This document shows, in pieces, positions 11,401 through 64,000 of a stretch of 64,000 nt of DNA; the stretch's first letter is position 1, and each line of letters begins with the position of its first letter. This DNA is from Serilophus lunatus (lineage: Eukaryota; Chordata; Aves; Passeriformes; Eurylaimidae): assembly GCA_013399895.1 (NCBI GenBank), contig VXBA01001875.1, forward strand, positions 124,001-188,000. The letters run 5' to 3'. Under the pieces are notes generated by a model, which saw nothing but the letters and a program-made list of their open reading frames with translations, had not been told where the DNA came from and made no database searches. Made by a program: the position numbers and the translations under genes.

Positions 11401-14400
11401 AAAGACCTTCAGGATCAGCAACCTTCGACCAAGTGCTGCCATACCCACTAAATCATATTGTGAAGCGCCACATCTCCTTGTTTTTTGAGCACTTCCCTGG
11501 GGAGCCTGTATGTTTTCTTGAACCCTCTTATGTTAACTTGGTGATGAGAAGAAGCTCAGGGGCAGAACTGTGTGTATCACCTATTTTTTTCCTCACTTTG
11601 GCCCCACTAATACATTAGAATTCATGGTATTACTTTTGCAAATTTATATTTCTTCAACACATTGGACTAACTTAGGTATCATTGGAATGTGAATTAACTA
11701 CAAATTGTTGTATGCCTTTTGTTTCTTCTGTGGCATAGTTGTTCTTTTTTAAGGACAAGTGAATGTCAATTTTTTCTTCTTATGTGCAAGAGTTAGTATT
11801 CAATTTATAATCAACTTCCTAACTCAGTCAGTGTCTATACAAAGGATATCTTAAATTTCAACAGGCAGCATTCATGTGATCAGGAAGGATGGAGCACATG
11901 TGTGTGTCCATGAGTTCTCTCATTGGAATAGAAAGGGATAGTTTGAACATTGTTGGGTTCACCCTCATTATCCTCTTTCAAAGAGTAAAGGGAAAAGGAA
12001 CAGAGTATCAGTATTTTCTTACTCCACACAATTTTAACAATGAAAAGCACTAAAGGGGATAGTTCTGATCCTAAATTTAAGAAGTGTGGCAACAGGGAAG
12101 AGGTAGCCCCCAGATAAAAATGACATAGAAAGATTTTAGTGTTGTTAAATGAGAGTATTTTGAGGCAGAATCCTTGGAAAGATGATGTGCCAAAATACTT
12201 GCAGAGAAGGTTCTAGGAAAATAACTACACAGCAGAGCAAATTGAGTCAAATGCAGAGGAATAGTTTAGCAGCCTATATCATGACCAGCTCAGAGCTCAG
12301 ACCAAACTGTTTGTTGAGAAAGTGTCAGCAAAACAGAATTAGAGATATGCCTGCAGACAGTTTTCTTGGTAGTCTTTTAGTGATTGAGGGGTTTCTGAGG
12401 ACTACAGCGAGCTAAGAAATCAAACATTAGTCTTGGTTGAATTAAGAAAATAAGCTCTTGAGAATTTTTGAGCTAGCATGTCCCTGAATTCAAGATCTTC
12501 CTTAGGAGTTTCAGTTTTAATTTACAAATGTTCATCGAAAATGGAAGAGAGGCTTAACTGACTGATCCCAGTGTCACAGGTACTTTTTTCCTGGCAAGTA
12601 GGACAGGAGTTTACAGCTGTGGTACTGGCTGAGCTGAGTGTTTATGTGCCACACAGTTTGAACGGATTGTCAGGATGGGAATAAATACAGAAATGATCAA
12701 AGTGAAAGCTTGATTATTTCTCTCTGTGGAAAGCGCTGGCAAGATAGGAATACATTTAGGATGAGGAAAATGTGAGGGAAGGGTGTCTAATCTGGATCAG
12801 AAAAGCATATAGGAACAGAAGCTCGTGACGTTGCTTTCAGTCAGCTCAGGCTCAATAATCTTAGGGCTTTTGTGCTCATTTCCTTTTAGGTTTTTGCCAA
12901 TAAGGAAGTTATTTTAAGTGGAGGTGCCATAAATTCTCCACAGCTGCTTATGTTGTCTGGAATTGGAAATGCAGATGATCTAAAAAAACTGGGGATCCCT
13001 GTTGTTTGCCATCTTCCTGGTAATTTTTTTTTCATTCTTTTTACCTTTCATCTTCCTAAGGATGGAATTCAATGACCATTAAACAAAACGGATCATGAAA
13101 TTCAGTTGGCTTTCTGTCAAGTTGTGTGGACTGAAACGTGTTTGTTATAAATCAATGGAAAAATGCATTGATTTTATACAAATCACTGGAAACATGCATT
13201 GATTTTAGAACTGAGCAACAAACTCCTACACTTTCTTCACTACATTTGATAGTGAAAGCTGCTTTTCTGAAGGCGCACTTTTAGTTTAAGCAGCATACTT
13301 ATCATTAAGAATTTGGAATGAGTTTTGATCCACAACAGCTTGTATAAACTCCCACTGTCATAAATATTCAAATATAGAAGGAATAACATGAACTTCTCCT
13401 TAAAACTAAAAAAAAAGTTAATACTTTATTTAGAAGTTATATATGGCAATTTTAGAACAAGTGATATATCTGCCATTTAACTTTCTGTTTTCATTCTAGT
13501 TATGCTATGTTTATGTAAAACCTTACTCTGACATGAGCAAAAAGCTGGTCTTGGTCTTAGTTACCATTGCCCTTGTAAGAGGTTAGTTTAGTTCCCATTT
13601 ATGCTGTTTTTTGGTGTGTAGTTGTTCTGTGTGAAATAACCTTTTCTCCCTCCCTTTCTTCTACCCCTCTAGGAGTAGGCCAGAACCTCCAAGATCATTT
13701 AGAAGTGTATGTCCAGCAGAAGTGCACTAAACCCATTACTCTGTATAGTGCACAGAAGCCACTTAACATGGTGAAGATTGGTCTAGAATGGCTTTGGAAA
13801 TTTACAGGTATGAAACAAGATGTGCAATCGTTCTAATGCTGATTGATTTAGAATTATTACAGCCTTTTATAAATTAATTTTATAGTCTGAGAGCCTTGAG
13901 ATATAATTTTTTTATGCTTTGGGAAATAACTGGAAGTTTTAAATGGACTTGAACTACTTCTTCTATATCAGAATATCTTAAAGTTATTGTGTCTTAGCTA
14001 ATGAAGAAATTATACATAATTTTTAACATTTCTATATCTCATGCAAAGAACAATTCTATATTTAAAAATAAGTGCTACTGAGAAAAGGTATCGTAAAAAA
14101 TGAAGAAAATATTCCATTTGAAATCAATAAAAACATATTGTTGGACTGAATTAAGTTTTCTGTATAATTGTTCCAAAAGAATTTGTTCATTTCTCTGATC
14201 AGAATCCCTTAGGCCCGCAAGTAAATCAAAATTTACTTTGTTAAAATGACAAATGCATTTTATAGTAAGAAAAAGGATCTGTAAATACAATCTTTAGTAT
14301 CAGTAAAATACTTTGGCCAAAGCTGAGGTCTTCATCACTTGCTGAATTATTGTTAGCATTAGACAACTTAAGCCAAGTATATGTGGCTTTTTTTTCCTTG

Positions 14401-16779
14401 GAGGTAGATATTGAGGGCTAACTTGAGTTTTAAGTAGATGTGAAAATAACATAATATGGGATATATTGCAGACTTTTCATCATTTCCTTCAGAGCAGTTA
14501 CTGCACATCATGGAGTGTGCAGTAGTATCAGGATGCTGCAGTCAGTTCCCTCTGTGCCTGTAAGGATTCGGGAACCAAATCTGTATCTGGAGTTAGACCC
14601 TAGGCCTGCCAGTTACAGCCAGATAATTGTAATATCCCACTCTCAAATAAGTGGGACTTCCAAAGTTATGCATATTTGCATTTATCTAGTGATTAAAAAG
14701 CAGATGAAAGTGATTTATTGCTTAAATTGCAAACTGTTCATAATGAATTTGCATTCTTTGCAATTGACATTGTGTCGATAAATTATTCATAGTAGTGTAG
14801 TTAAGGGTTAAAAAGTAGTGGATTTGTTGCTCTCCTGAGATCTTCTAATAACAACTTTTTTCTCATTTACACCCTCTAGGTGAGGGAGCCACTGCCCACT
14901 TAGAATCTGGTGGCTTTATCCGAAGTGAACCAGGGGTTCCTCACCCCGACATTCAGTTCCACTTTCTTCCTTCTCAGGTGATTGATCATGGTCGGGTTGC
15001 TTCCACACTGGAAGCTTACCAGGTGAGTTGAAGAACTTGTTCCAGTAAGGTTTTGTAGCATTAGCAAGAAGGCTTACACTCCATTATAAATATTGGTAAT
15101 TTAGCTATATGCTGAAAAATACTTTGTTCTGTATAATAAAAAAGAGTTGTCTTAACCTCCTGCATTGGGGAAAAAACCCACAAGGTTGTTATTTGATATT
15201 GATACCAAAATTATGTTACTTTTAATCTCTGGGAAATTAGGCAAGTATTGAATTTTTGTTTAAGTGTTTGCATTACTGGAGTGCCATAGTGCTGTTGATT
15301 AAGGTTAAATTGTGCAAAGTGCTGTTCAAAATTAAACCACTGTTCCACTGCAGTTTAGACAAAGGTTCAAGTGAAAATTCATGAGACCACTTATTTATTC
15401 ATTGGCACAAATCCAAGCCCCGTTTTAGACTATGATCTTAATTCTTGTGCTAATTCTGGGGAACTGTTACTGTTTTCTTCAGGGATGATAGTAATTTGGT
15501 CCAATTGCTGGTTGTATTAGAATGCTCTGCTACTACTGAATTGGAATGGTTGCATTTTAAATTAAAAGAACAGCCATGAGCTGATATAAAAGGTATAATT
15601 CCTTTGCCTTATGGAACATCATATTTATCAAAAATTTATATAAATTGGAAAAATGTTCACTGGTATTTTCCATTATCTCTGTTTAACATTTACATTTGCT
15701 TAATTTGTGAAATCTGTGTGAATTTCAAAAAAAAACAAACACTGAATTTGGAACTACCTCTGGTGGGATTGTGTCATGACTACACATGGGTGTTGCAGGT
15801 CCACGTGGGACCCATGAGGAGCACAAGTGTGGGCTGGCTGAAGCTGAAGAGTACAGACCCAAATGACCATCCTATCATTGAGCCAAACTACCTGTCAACA
15901 GGTAAGTGCAGCCTCTCCTTGCTCTGACCTCAACTTACTTCCTGCCTCTTTCAGTGGCAGATTTTCATATCTACAGTTCAGAAGTGCTGGTTGGTACATT
16001 GTTAGTTATATGTAATTTATAAAAGTCAAATAGTATCAAAAGAGGCCATTGTGCAAAGTACTGTATAAACTGGAAAGAATTCCCTGTTGAAGATGCAGTC
16101 AGAGCTCTCAGTATTTGCTGTGTCATACTGTTCATTTCATCCCCACCTCTGCTTGCGAAGGGATTAATCTCATTTGCTTCTCTGTGCTGAGACACGGCCT
16201 TGGCTAGACAGGGGGTACAGCAAAATGAAGAGAAATTCCTCAGAGCTCACATATTCCCTTTTGGGACTGTGCAGTATAAGTGACAGTTTTGCTCATGGTG
16301 AATGTAAATATCTGTGACTTAAAGGTGCAATTAAAATTTTCATATTTTCTCTCTGTACAGAAAGAGACATTTGGGAATTCCGCCAGTGTGTCAAGTTGAC
16401 CAGAGAGATCTTTGCTCAGAAAGCTTTGGAAAAATTTCGTGGGCCTGAAATTCAACCAGGAAACCATGTTCAGTCTGACAAAGAAATAGATGCTTTCATA
16501 AGGCAGAAGGCTGATAGTGCTTATCATCCTTCCTGCACCTGTAAAATGGGTCAGCCTTCAGACAGCACTGCTGTAGTTGATCCCCAAACAAAAGTCATTG
16601 GCATTGAAAACTTGAGAGTAGTAGATGCTTCAATAATGCCCAGTGTTGTCAGTGGAAACTTGAATGCCCCAACTATCATGATAGCAGAGAAAGCTGCAGA
16701 TATAATTAAGGGCCTCTCATCACTTCAAGAGAAAAATGTTCCTGTATATAAGCCCAAGACCTTGGAATCACAGAGATAG
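7724..16779 (+). CDS. CHDH: Choline dehydrogenase, mitochondrial (7 coding exons)
   Basis: CHDH oxidises choline to betaine aldehyde, the first step of betaine synthesis, at the inner mitochondrial membrane; it is a FAD-dependent GMC oxidoreductase. Coding segments 7724-8477, 8895-9046, 12890-13019, 13673-13807, 14880-15022, 15799-15901 and 16361-16779 join in phase at GT/AG sites to give 611 residues; mammalian CHDH is about 594. Residues 1-57 are rich in Lys, Ser and hydrophobics with few acids, as expected of a mitochondrial presequence. The FAD-binding motif GAGSAG is at 64-69 with the ribose-binding Glu near 88. GMC signature 1 (GRVWGGSSSLN) is at 142-152 and signature 2 (SGGAINSPQLLMLSGIG) at 312-328. 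The likely catalytic His is 528 (AYHPSCTCKMG), with the conserved Asn in SGNLNAPT at 570-577. The ATG at 7724 is chosen because no in-frame ATG precedes it in the inferred mRNA. No frameshift or premature stop is seen. Confidence 0.97.
8895..9046 (+). CDS. CHDH: CHDH coding exon 2
   Basis: Acceptor TGTAG|GT completes the Gly codon; the exon reads GQRWSTASAYLRPAIS and ends in phase 0 at AAG|GTAAGA. The 152 nt keep the CHDH frame exactly. The intron before it (417 bp) holds nothing recognised. Confidence 0.96.
9047..12889 (+). other. CHDH: CHDH large intron
   Basis: The 3.8-kb intron has canonical ends. It holds one antisense CR1 fragment at 11.37 kb; no other repeat or exon-like block is recognised. 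Confidence 0.85.
11371..11515 (-). repeat. CR1 LINE fragment (antisense)
   Basis: It begins with 'gaatcacagaatcatagaat' and 'ggttggaaaagaccttcagg', the reverse complement of the CR1 3' end, followed by diverged CR1 body sequence. The right limit is approximate. Confidence 0.85.
12890..13019 (+). CDS. CHDH: CHDH coding exon 3
   Basis: Acceptor TTTTAG|GTT and donor G|GTAATT. It contains GMC oxidoreductase signature 2 and the conserved stretch DDLKKLGIPVVCHLPG. Confidence 0.96.
13150..13207 (+). repeat. Two-copy 31-bp tandem duplication
   Basis: The unit starting 'aatcaatggaaaaatgcatt' at 13150 is repeated from 13181 with two differences over 27 matched bases. It lies in a 653-bp CHDH intron (13020-13672) that shows nothing else. 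Confidence 0.85.
13673..13807 (+). CDS. CHDH: CHDH coding exon 4
   Basis: Acceptor CTCTAG|GA and donor ACAG|GTATGA. It encodes GVGQNLQDHLEVYVQQ and GLEWLWKFTG, both strongly conserved in CHDH. Confidence 0.96.
13808..14879 (+). other. CHDH: CHDH intron, nothing recognised
   Basis: AT-rich intron with canonical ends. The small open frames of 71 and 88 codons have no recognisable homology. Confidence 0.8.
14880..15022 (+). CDS. CHDH: CHDH coding exon 5
   Basis: Acceptor CTCTAG|GT and donor CAG|GTGAGT. It encodes EGATAHLESGGFIRSEPG and FHFLPSQVIDHGR, part of the substrate-binding domain. Confidence 0.96.
15799..15901 (+). CDS. CHDH: CHDH coding exon 6
   Basis: Acceptor TTGCAG|GTC and donor ACAG|GTAAGT. 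It encodes VHVGPMRSTSVGWLKLKS and IEPNYLST. The preceding intron (15023-15798) and following intron (15902-16360) show nothing recognised. Confidence 0.96.
16361..16779 (+). CDS. CHDH: CHDH terminal coding exon
   Basis: Acceptor GTACAG|AA, stop TAG at 16777-16779. It carries the active-site His (AYHPSCTCKMGQPSD) and the C-terminal FAD-contacting block SGNLNAPTIMIAEKAADIIK. Confidence 0.97.
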
Positions 16780-16923
16780 ATAAATATTCTCATCCTTTCA
16801 CATCTTCTGATCAGCATGTGGGTATTTCATACTAAACATGCCAACATGATAAATAACATAAAACATGTCCTATTAAAATAACTACTCATTTGAACCTTTT
16901 TTTAAAATTAGACTACCTACTAA

Positions 16924-16944
16924 TTTTTTTTTTTTTTTTTTTTT
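16924..16944 (+). repeat. T21 homopolymer
   Basis: An uninterrupted run of 21 T in the CHDH 3' UTR, just before the CR1 fragment. Confidence 0.9.
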
Positions 16945-16972
16945 AAACCATGTAGCTTAAGCTGCTTATTTT

Positions 16973-17058
16973 AGAATCAGAGAATACGTTGAGTTGAAAG
17001 GGACCCATCAGGACCATCGAGTCCAACTCTTGGCCCTGGGCAGGACATCCCAAGAATC
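16973..17058 (-). repeat. CR1 LINE fragment in CHDH 3' UTR
   Basis: 'agaatcagagaatacgttga' then 'gggacccatcaggaccatcg' and 'agtccaactcttggccctgg' match the reverse complement of a CR1 3' region. It is inserted antisense relative to CHDH. Confidence 0.85.
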
Positions 17059-17586
17059 ACAAATTTATTTAAATATGACCTTTTGTGGTAAATTCCCATT
17101 TTGTTAAAGGGAAGCTGTTTCTAAATGACAAGGAAGGCAGTTGAGCATATAAGCCAGAAATACTGTGCACTTGCATAAGGAATGGAAGAGATTAATGTGT
17201 GCTATTTCGATAATCATTATAGTATGCCTTGTTATTTAAAAGAAGAATTTTAACTGCTCTGAGAATGTTACCAGGATAACGGCTCAGCACTTAACAGTGC
17301 TCAGAGTTTGTTAAATGTCATTTTTATGTGAGGAATGCAGAGTTTACAAATACTGAATGTTAGATTTCACTATACTCAGCAGTCTTAACTGTATAGTATT
17401 CAGGAAGTAGACATACATTGTATATATGAGAAAACTTATTTTTCTAAAAAATGCAGAGCTGGAGCTTGTATTTATAAAAATCTAATGGAAAACTGGAATT
17501 TCTTCTTGGTTGTTTTTTCACAAGGAGCTTGATAGAATTCCATTCACAATTTGATTTACTTGTACTACTTTATCCTTTAGCACAAT

Positions 17587-17592
17587 AATAAA
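17587..17592 (+). terminator. CHDH: Candidate CHDH polyadenylation signal
   Basis: AATAAA about 0.8 kb after the CHDH stop. A downstream GT-rich stretch follows. Usage is not proven. Confidence 0.45.
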
Positions 17593-17853
17593 TCTGCACT
17601 TCCTGTATGTCCTTGAAGTTACTTGTCTTTGCTCAAACATGAAGGTTTGCAGAAGATATTCCTGTTTTCTGTGTTAATCTGACTTTGAGGTACTGATTTT
17701 TAAAAAAACAAACATAAAGAAGCTGAATTCACTGAACGAAACTGAATCTATTGATTTGTTTGTATTTATAAAGTATTGTGAAATAACTTCTGACTAAGCA
17801 GCTGTCAAATTATAAAGTAGAAGTTCCTGCAGACTAAGTATGGTGGTAAACAG

Positions 17854-17859
17854 AATAAA
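17854..17859 (+). terminator. CHDH: Candidate CHDH distal polyadenylation signal
   Basis: AATAAA, with a second AATAAA at 17876-17881. This pair is a plausible main cleavage region for CHDH. Confidence 0.45.
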
Positions 17860-17899
17860 CTTTTCTTTCAGAAAAAATAAAAATTGAATTTTTAACCAT

Positions 17900-20570
17900 T
17901 TGAACAGATTGTAAAAAACCTTGCTGACTCAGATTTTGGCTTAGAGGGACAACTGCAGATGTTCAAGGCAGATACTTGTACCTGGAGCTGCTCACTGTAA
18001 GGCAGTGACTGGAAGCCCTGCTGCTGAGGGAAAGACTTCATTAGAGTGTTTGCATAAAGACAAACAAAAGTACTGAAGAAGGAAGATGATAGCAGTGAAC
18101 TCTGCTCCAAAAGGAGACAGGTAAACCATTTCTATGTATGTGGTGCATTTTTTTGAGATGAGGGCAAGAACAGGGATATTTCATGCCATAGGTGACTGAT
18201 TAGTTGAGCTAAAGAGACAATTCATCTGATGCAACTGTGTGTTTGAGAAAAGCATGGACTGGGTATTCTGTATCTTTTAAGGGCAAATAATTTTTATTCA
18301 GCACTTGTGCTTTTGCAATTTTCCTTTAAAGGTATTCAGTAAGTGTCTTAGTGTAATTTGGAATATAATTAGGATACCCAGAGTAATGTATACTGGAGAG
18401 ACCACAATTCTGTGCAGTTGAGGGGAGAAGCAATTTGACAGGAGGGAATACTGAAGTTTGTTTTTGCAGATTTACAACATGGCTTTCCACTGTAGGCATG
18501 CAAGATGGGAATTATTATGCAACTGCAGAGGATTAACTACTAGCCACTGGCTTACACAACTCATCACTGAACACCTACAGGGTCATCCTCTGCTGTTATG
18601 TCAAGCTCTAAAAAGATGAGTAAATAGCAAGGTTAGGTATCCATGCCAAACTATGTGTCTTATGTTCAGGTACACATCACTGCACCAAGCAATCAGATAT
18701 TCAGCATTTCTTCTGAAACATCATCACATTTTCTCGCACCCATAGACCCTTTGCAGATTCCTCCCACTCTAAACACTTAAATATTTTCATTGCTGTGAAC
18801 TGCACTTTATTAATTCCAGCCTCACTGCTGTAGAATGTTGAGGCTCCTACACAACATTCCTCTGATGAAGTGCTAAAGAAATGGCTGAAACCTTTGTTGC
18901 CCTGAGGAAATCTTCAGGTAACACCAATCTACCATTAGTTTCTCCTGCTAATAACAGGCTGCTGATGCTGAATTCCTGTTAAAATTTTTCTGACTTCCAG
19001 CAGAATCAAATCTGCTAAGGAATACTTACAACAGGTCTAAGATATTGTAACATGCCCGGTGGAACACTGGCAGTCTGCTTAGCTAAAATTAACCATCTTT
19101 GGTACATTATTGGGTCGCATATCACAGGCTGACAGTTACAGAGTTTTACTTATTTAACAAAATAATACAGTGTGATTATTCCAAATTCTACCCAGATATA
19201 AATTTTTCTCTAAATATGCAGATGATACATTATGTATTCAAAAAGCATTAACTGTAAAAGGTGTTTGATATAAGAATTTGGAAGTTACTAGACCTGCCAG
19301 CATTTCTTGAACTAGCAATGGTACTGCAAGTGAGAACACCAGCATTTCCAGGGGAATAGCTTGCTGCAGATGCTTCAGACAGATGGAGATCTCTGGCTGG
19401 GGAAAATGAGATTAAGAAAGGTGACCAAAAATATTTCTTTTGTACACACAGTTCAAATTGTTTTAGTATGAGAAGTGCTTATAAAAGCAGCAGAAAACAG
19501 GAGTATTTTTAAAACTGCATTATATTTAATTTATGTAAGGTTTTGTACACCAGAACTACTGATGTTTTGGCAACTTAAAAATCCAAGTGTCTGATTTCAG
19601 TTAGTCTGCAACCAAATGAGGAAGCTATAGAAACACTGGAAAACTGCAAAATGGACTTGGAGCATGCATTTTCTATAAAATATAGAAAATTTGAGGAATA
19701 ATAAAAGCATCTCTGCTTCTTATAGCTAAAATGAAGAGTTATTGTAGAGATATCACTAGCATATCTTATCACAGTATTATGACTTTAGTCTCAATTCTTC
19801 TGCCATCCAGGATCCAAAAAAACCCCAGTGTTAAAATACAAATATAGATTCACTTTTTCAGTGAATTTACTTCACTGTAAAAGACTTCACAATGTTTAAT
19901 TCTTTAAAGTTTTCTGTCATTACATACTTATAAAAACAAATTTGGAGATTCATAAAATATGCTTAATTTTTGAGACAATTTCTAGTTTTTCTGTATTGAG
20001 TAATTAGTATGATTAGCAGTACTTTAAGGGTGCCAATCGAGCATATATTGATTACTTTTTTCCATAGACTTCCTTTGTAAAATTGAACAGTATTCCATGT
20101 ATCCATATATATATATATGTTCTCCCTTAAACCATAGAACACAGTTTGAAACTAAATTTCCTTTGTAGTTTATTTTTGCAAACACTTTTGTCATAAAATA
20201 GCTTATCTACCATAAAGAGTCCATTTGCTAAAGAGTATTAGAGCCTAAAGACTAAACAAGAAAATAGAGTGAGGTCAGCATATTGTTTTCCGTCTCCTTG
20301 GACAAATCATTAATTAAAACAAACCTGTCTTTCAGCTCATTCTGGCAAACCTGATGTGTTTGTCAAAAGTCCATGCTGGACAAAATACAAGTCTGGGAAT
20401 TTTTACTCCTTTTTTTTGAATGGTTGCTGTTTGTCATAAAAGTAGACTGATAGCATATTCCACATAGCCCCTCCCATTCTTCAAACAATGCAAACAGAAT
20501 TTAACCTTTGGAGCTCCTTAGTGAAAAACTATTAGCAAAAGGACACTCAAATATAATAAAATTATTACAC
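17900..20570. other. Intergenic region between convergent genes
   Basis: AT-rich DNA between the inferred ends of CHDH and CACNA1D. No exon or recognisable repeat family was seen, only a short AT dinucleotide run near 20.1 kb. Minus-strand AATAAA signals at 18293, 18806 and 20169 mean that part of it could belong to a longer CACNA1D 3' UTR. Confidence 0.55.
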
Positions 20571-20573
20571 AGT

Positions 20574-20579
20574 TTTATT
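20574..20579 (-). terminator. CACNA1D: Candidate CACNA1D polyadenylation signal
   Basis: TTTATT on the plus strand is AATAAA on the minus strand. Others lie at 20734-20739 and 22307-22312. Which is used cannot be told from sequence. Confidence 0.35.
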
Positions 20580-22306
20580 TTGAAGAACATTTTGCATTTG
20601 TTTTAATACAAAATGATGTAGGTCAAGAAATAATTTACAAACCTTTAAGTTCTTATTCTGGCATTTGAAATAAGAATGATTTCAGAGGAATTCTGTAAGC
20701 TATTCATAGGAAACTGTCATTATATACAAAATGTTTATTGACATGTTTTAAACATCACATTTGTAAAAATGTGAACTGGATTGCTATCTAGCATATGAAC
20801 TACAGGTAAAACCTGATAAGATAACTTGTTAGACAAGTCATTGTTATCCAGTGCTAACAAAATAGACAGTAACTTTCAGTGTGTTTTAATTATCCTCCAA
20901 GGTCATTTCAGCCTCAAAGTCATTTCAGGGTTTTACTGCATTGTGAACAATATCAAGCCCTCTCTTGATTGCATAAAAATAAATCTTTTATATAGTACAC
21001 ATAGAACAAGAGAAAGGTAGAAGCAATAAAATAGTATACTTTTTATATCAAGGTTTTTTGGTTCTATGCAGAATCATATTTCTTTTCCTTCCAAGCAGAG
21101 AATGTAGTACTGAAGTAAAGCATTTTCATTTACCTGCAAAGTATTTTTTGCCCAAGATGCTTCCTGTGTCAAATTAGGGTATGTAGGTATTACACTTTGT
21201 CAAAACTAATTGTCCCATGACCAGTAATACCCTGGCATGAACTTGCCAAGTTAATTTTTTTTTAATGGGATTAATAAAAAAATAAAATTGGAGCTTAATT
21301 TTTCAGTCAAAAAAGTTGAAGTAACTTTAAATCTTCTACCTTTCCAAGTGAGTAGTCAATGGTGCATCCTTTATGCAGAGAGATTCTTTTGACTCAATTA
21401 TTAAAAAAAAAAATCTGTTCTGTTGCCAAGTCTAAACTTGACTCTTTATCCCGAAAAGAGATTTACACTGAGAGGTGGCTCTATTTAAATATTTATGCTA
21501 TAGATCTATATATTCCAAGTAAAAATACTTCTATCTAGAATTCTGTGGGGAGTTACAATAATTAGGATCCATAAATATTGCTGCAGTTCAATGACGGTAC
21601 AATAATTACAAAATATAGAACATCTCTTTACAAATACAAATCATTGTATATTACAATTAATTTACAATATTTTCTACTATATAATTTTTAGCAAACTATC
21701 TTATCTAATTCTACTATAACCTGGTTGCAAGTGCATTAGTAAGAATGCAATTATTCCAGTATATTTTGCCCTTAACATGATAGTCATAAAACAGACTATC
21801 TGAACGATATTTTCCTATGTAAACTGATGTTACATATGACAGATTATTCTTTATATAACTTCTTTTTCCAATGATCTCTAACAGGTAGAGCATGACAAAC
21901 TGTATTTTAGAAGTACATTAAGAAAATAAATCAGGAGGCAAGTTTGAAAACAGCGTTAGAATGGATATGCAATGAGTAGCTGATATGCTGTTGAGCACTG
22001 AGGTAATGACATTAGTGGTTGTCATCGCTCATCTCATGTTGCTGTTTCCCACACAATTCTGTACCACACCTATAAAGACATTTTCACTGACAAAATCCTG
22101 CTCTAATATGAAGGACAGCAGCACAAGGTTGAAAGACAGGCAAGATACTACACCTCAGAATCCTGCTCTAGCCCTCAAAAAATTGATTGTCACAATCTGT
22201 TTGGTTTCAAAATAACCTCATTCCTACAGAGGAGCTGAAGATTCCACGGGAGGAGACTTGACATACTGCAGCTCTGATCACATTTCAGCAACCTGGAGAT
22301 GATAAA

Positions 22307-22312
22307 TTTATT
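22307..22312 (-). terminator. CACNA1D: Candidate proximal CACNA1D polyadenylation signal
   Basis: Minus-strand AATAAA about 130 nt downstream of the stop. If used it would give a very short 3' UTR. Confidence 0.3.
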
Positions 22313-22443
22313 AGTTATGGCTTCCTTGAGGTGTGACATCACTCGTACAAAACTTTGATTGGTTATTGACTCCAGCTAGTGCCTAGCATCTTTAAACTAT
22401 GAGGCACTTTTTCTGTTATTAGAATAATTTTCCTTGCTAAATA

Positions 22444-63868
<41,425 letters not shown>

Positions 63869-64000
63869 CTGTTAGGACAAGCATTCAGCAGAAAGAGAGC
63901 AAGAGAAAAACACAAACAGAAAAAGAGAAGAAAAGGACAGTGTTATAACACAGAAACACTCTAGGCTTCTTTGACGTACCACTATACAATCTAAACTTTC
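63869..64000 (-). other. CACNA1D: CACNA1D intron, truncated by window edge
   Basis: Pyrimidine-rich on the minus strand just upstream of the IVS3 exon, as expected of an acceptor tract. Confidence 0.8.

Larger units (their letters stand above)
16780..17881 (+). other. CHDH: CHDH 3' UTR (inferred)
   Basis: This follows the stop codon and runs to a group of AATAAA signals. It includes a T21 tract at 16924-16944 and a CR1 fragment. The true cleavage site cannot be fixed from sequence alone. Confidence 0.55.
20574..22443 (-). other. CACNA1D: CACNA1D 3' UTR (inferred extent)
   Basis: This AT-rich region follows the CACNA1D stop codon on the minus strand and contains no competing gene. The lower limit is set at a minus-strand AATAAA. 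Several other signals exist, including one only about 130 nt after the stop, so alternative ends are likely. Confidence 0.45.

Noticed and set aside
15604..15927. 107-codon open frame read as one protein
   Set aside because: Only its last third, from the acceptor at 15798, is CHDH exon sequence; the first part is intron.

Overview
The window is vertebrate nuclear DNA, most likely from a bird. It holds two split genes whose exons can be joined in frame at GT/AG sites, and several CR1-type LINE fragments (the dominant avian retroposon, with the characteristic 'ATTCTATGATTCT'-like tail). There are no bacterial features, operons, tRNAs, rRNAs or CRISPR arrays.

Layout: (1) 1-4.0 kb is AT-rich with no recognisable exon, only a small CR1 tail. 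(2) 4.14-5.14 kb is a CpG island with a GC box, a CCCCGG hexanucleotide tract and an excellent plus-strand splice donor at 5137/5138; it is the inferred promoter and non-coding first exon of the next gene. (3) 7.7-16.8 kb, plus strand, is the complete coding region of CHDH (mitochondrial choline dehydrogenase): seven coding exons, 611 codons plus stop, all junctions in phase. Its 3' UTR, which contains a CR1 fragment, runs to about 17.9 kb. (4) 17.9-20.6 kb is intergenic between two convergent genes. (5) 22.4-63.9 kb, minus strand, is the 3' part of CACNA1D (L-type calcium channel Cav1.3). Nineteen exons encode 891 residues from domain IV segment S3 to the stop codon; the 5' part of the gene lies beyond position 64000.

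The CACNA1D part covers IVS3, the optional IVS3-S4 linker exon, the S4 sensor, S5, the pore loop with the domain IV selectivity glutamate, IVS6, the EF-hand, the pre-IQ and IQ calmodulin sites, the proximal and distal C-terminal modulatory regions and a class I PDZ ligand ending ITSL. This is the long C-terminal isoform.

The tail-to-tail order CHDH > < CACNA1D matches the arrangement known in mammals. In mammals IL17RB lies head-to-head with CHDH; I could not find an IL17RB coding exon here, although the CpG island has a minus-strand donor that could belong to a divergent transcript. Points of interest are a seven-histidine run encoded by a triplet repeat in the Cav1.3 tail, an alternative exon with two in-frame acceptors, preserved editable codons in the IQ motif, a ~335-bp direct duplication in one intron, and an inverted pair of CR1 copies flanking seven C-terminal exons. 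I saw no wholly new biological system.
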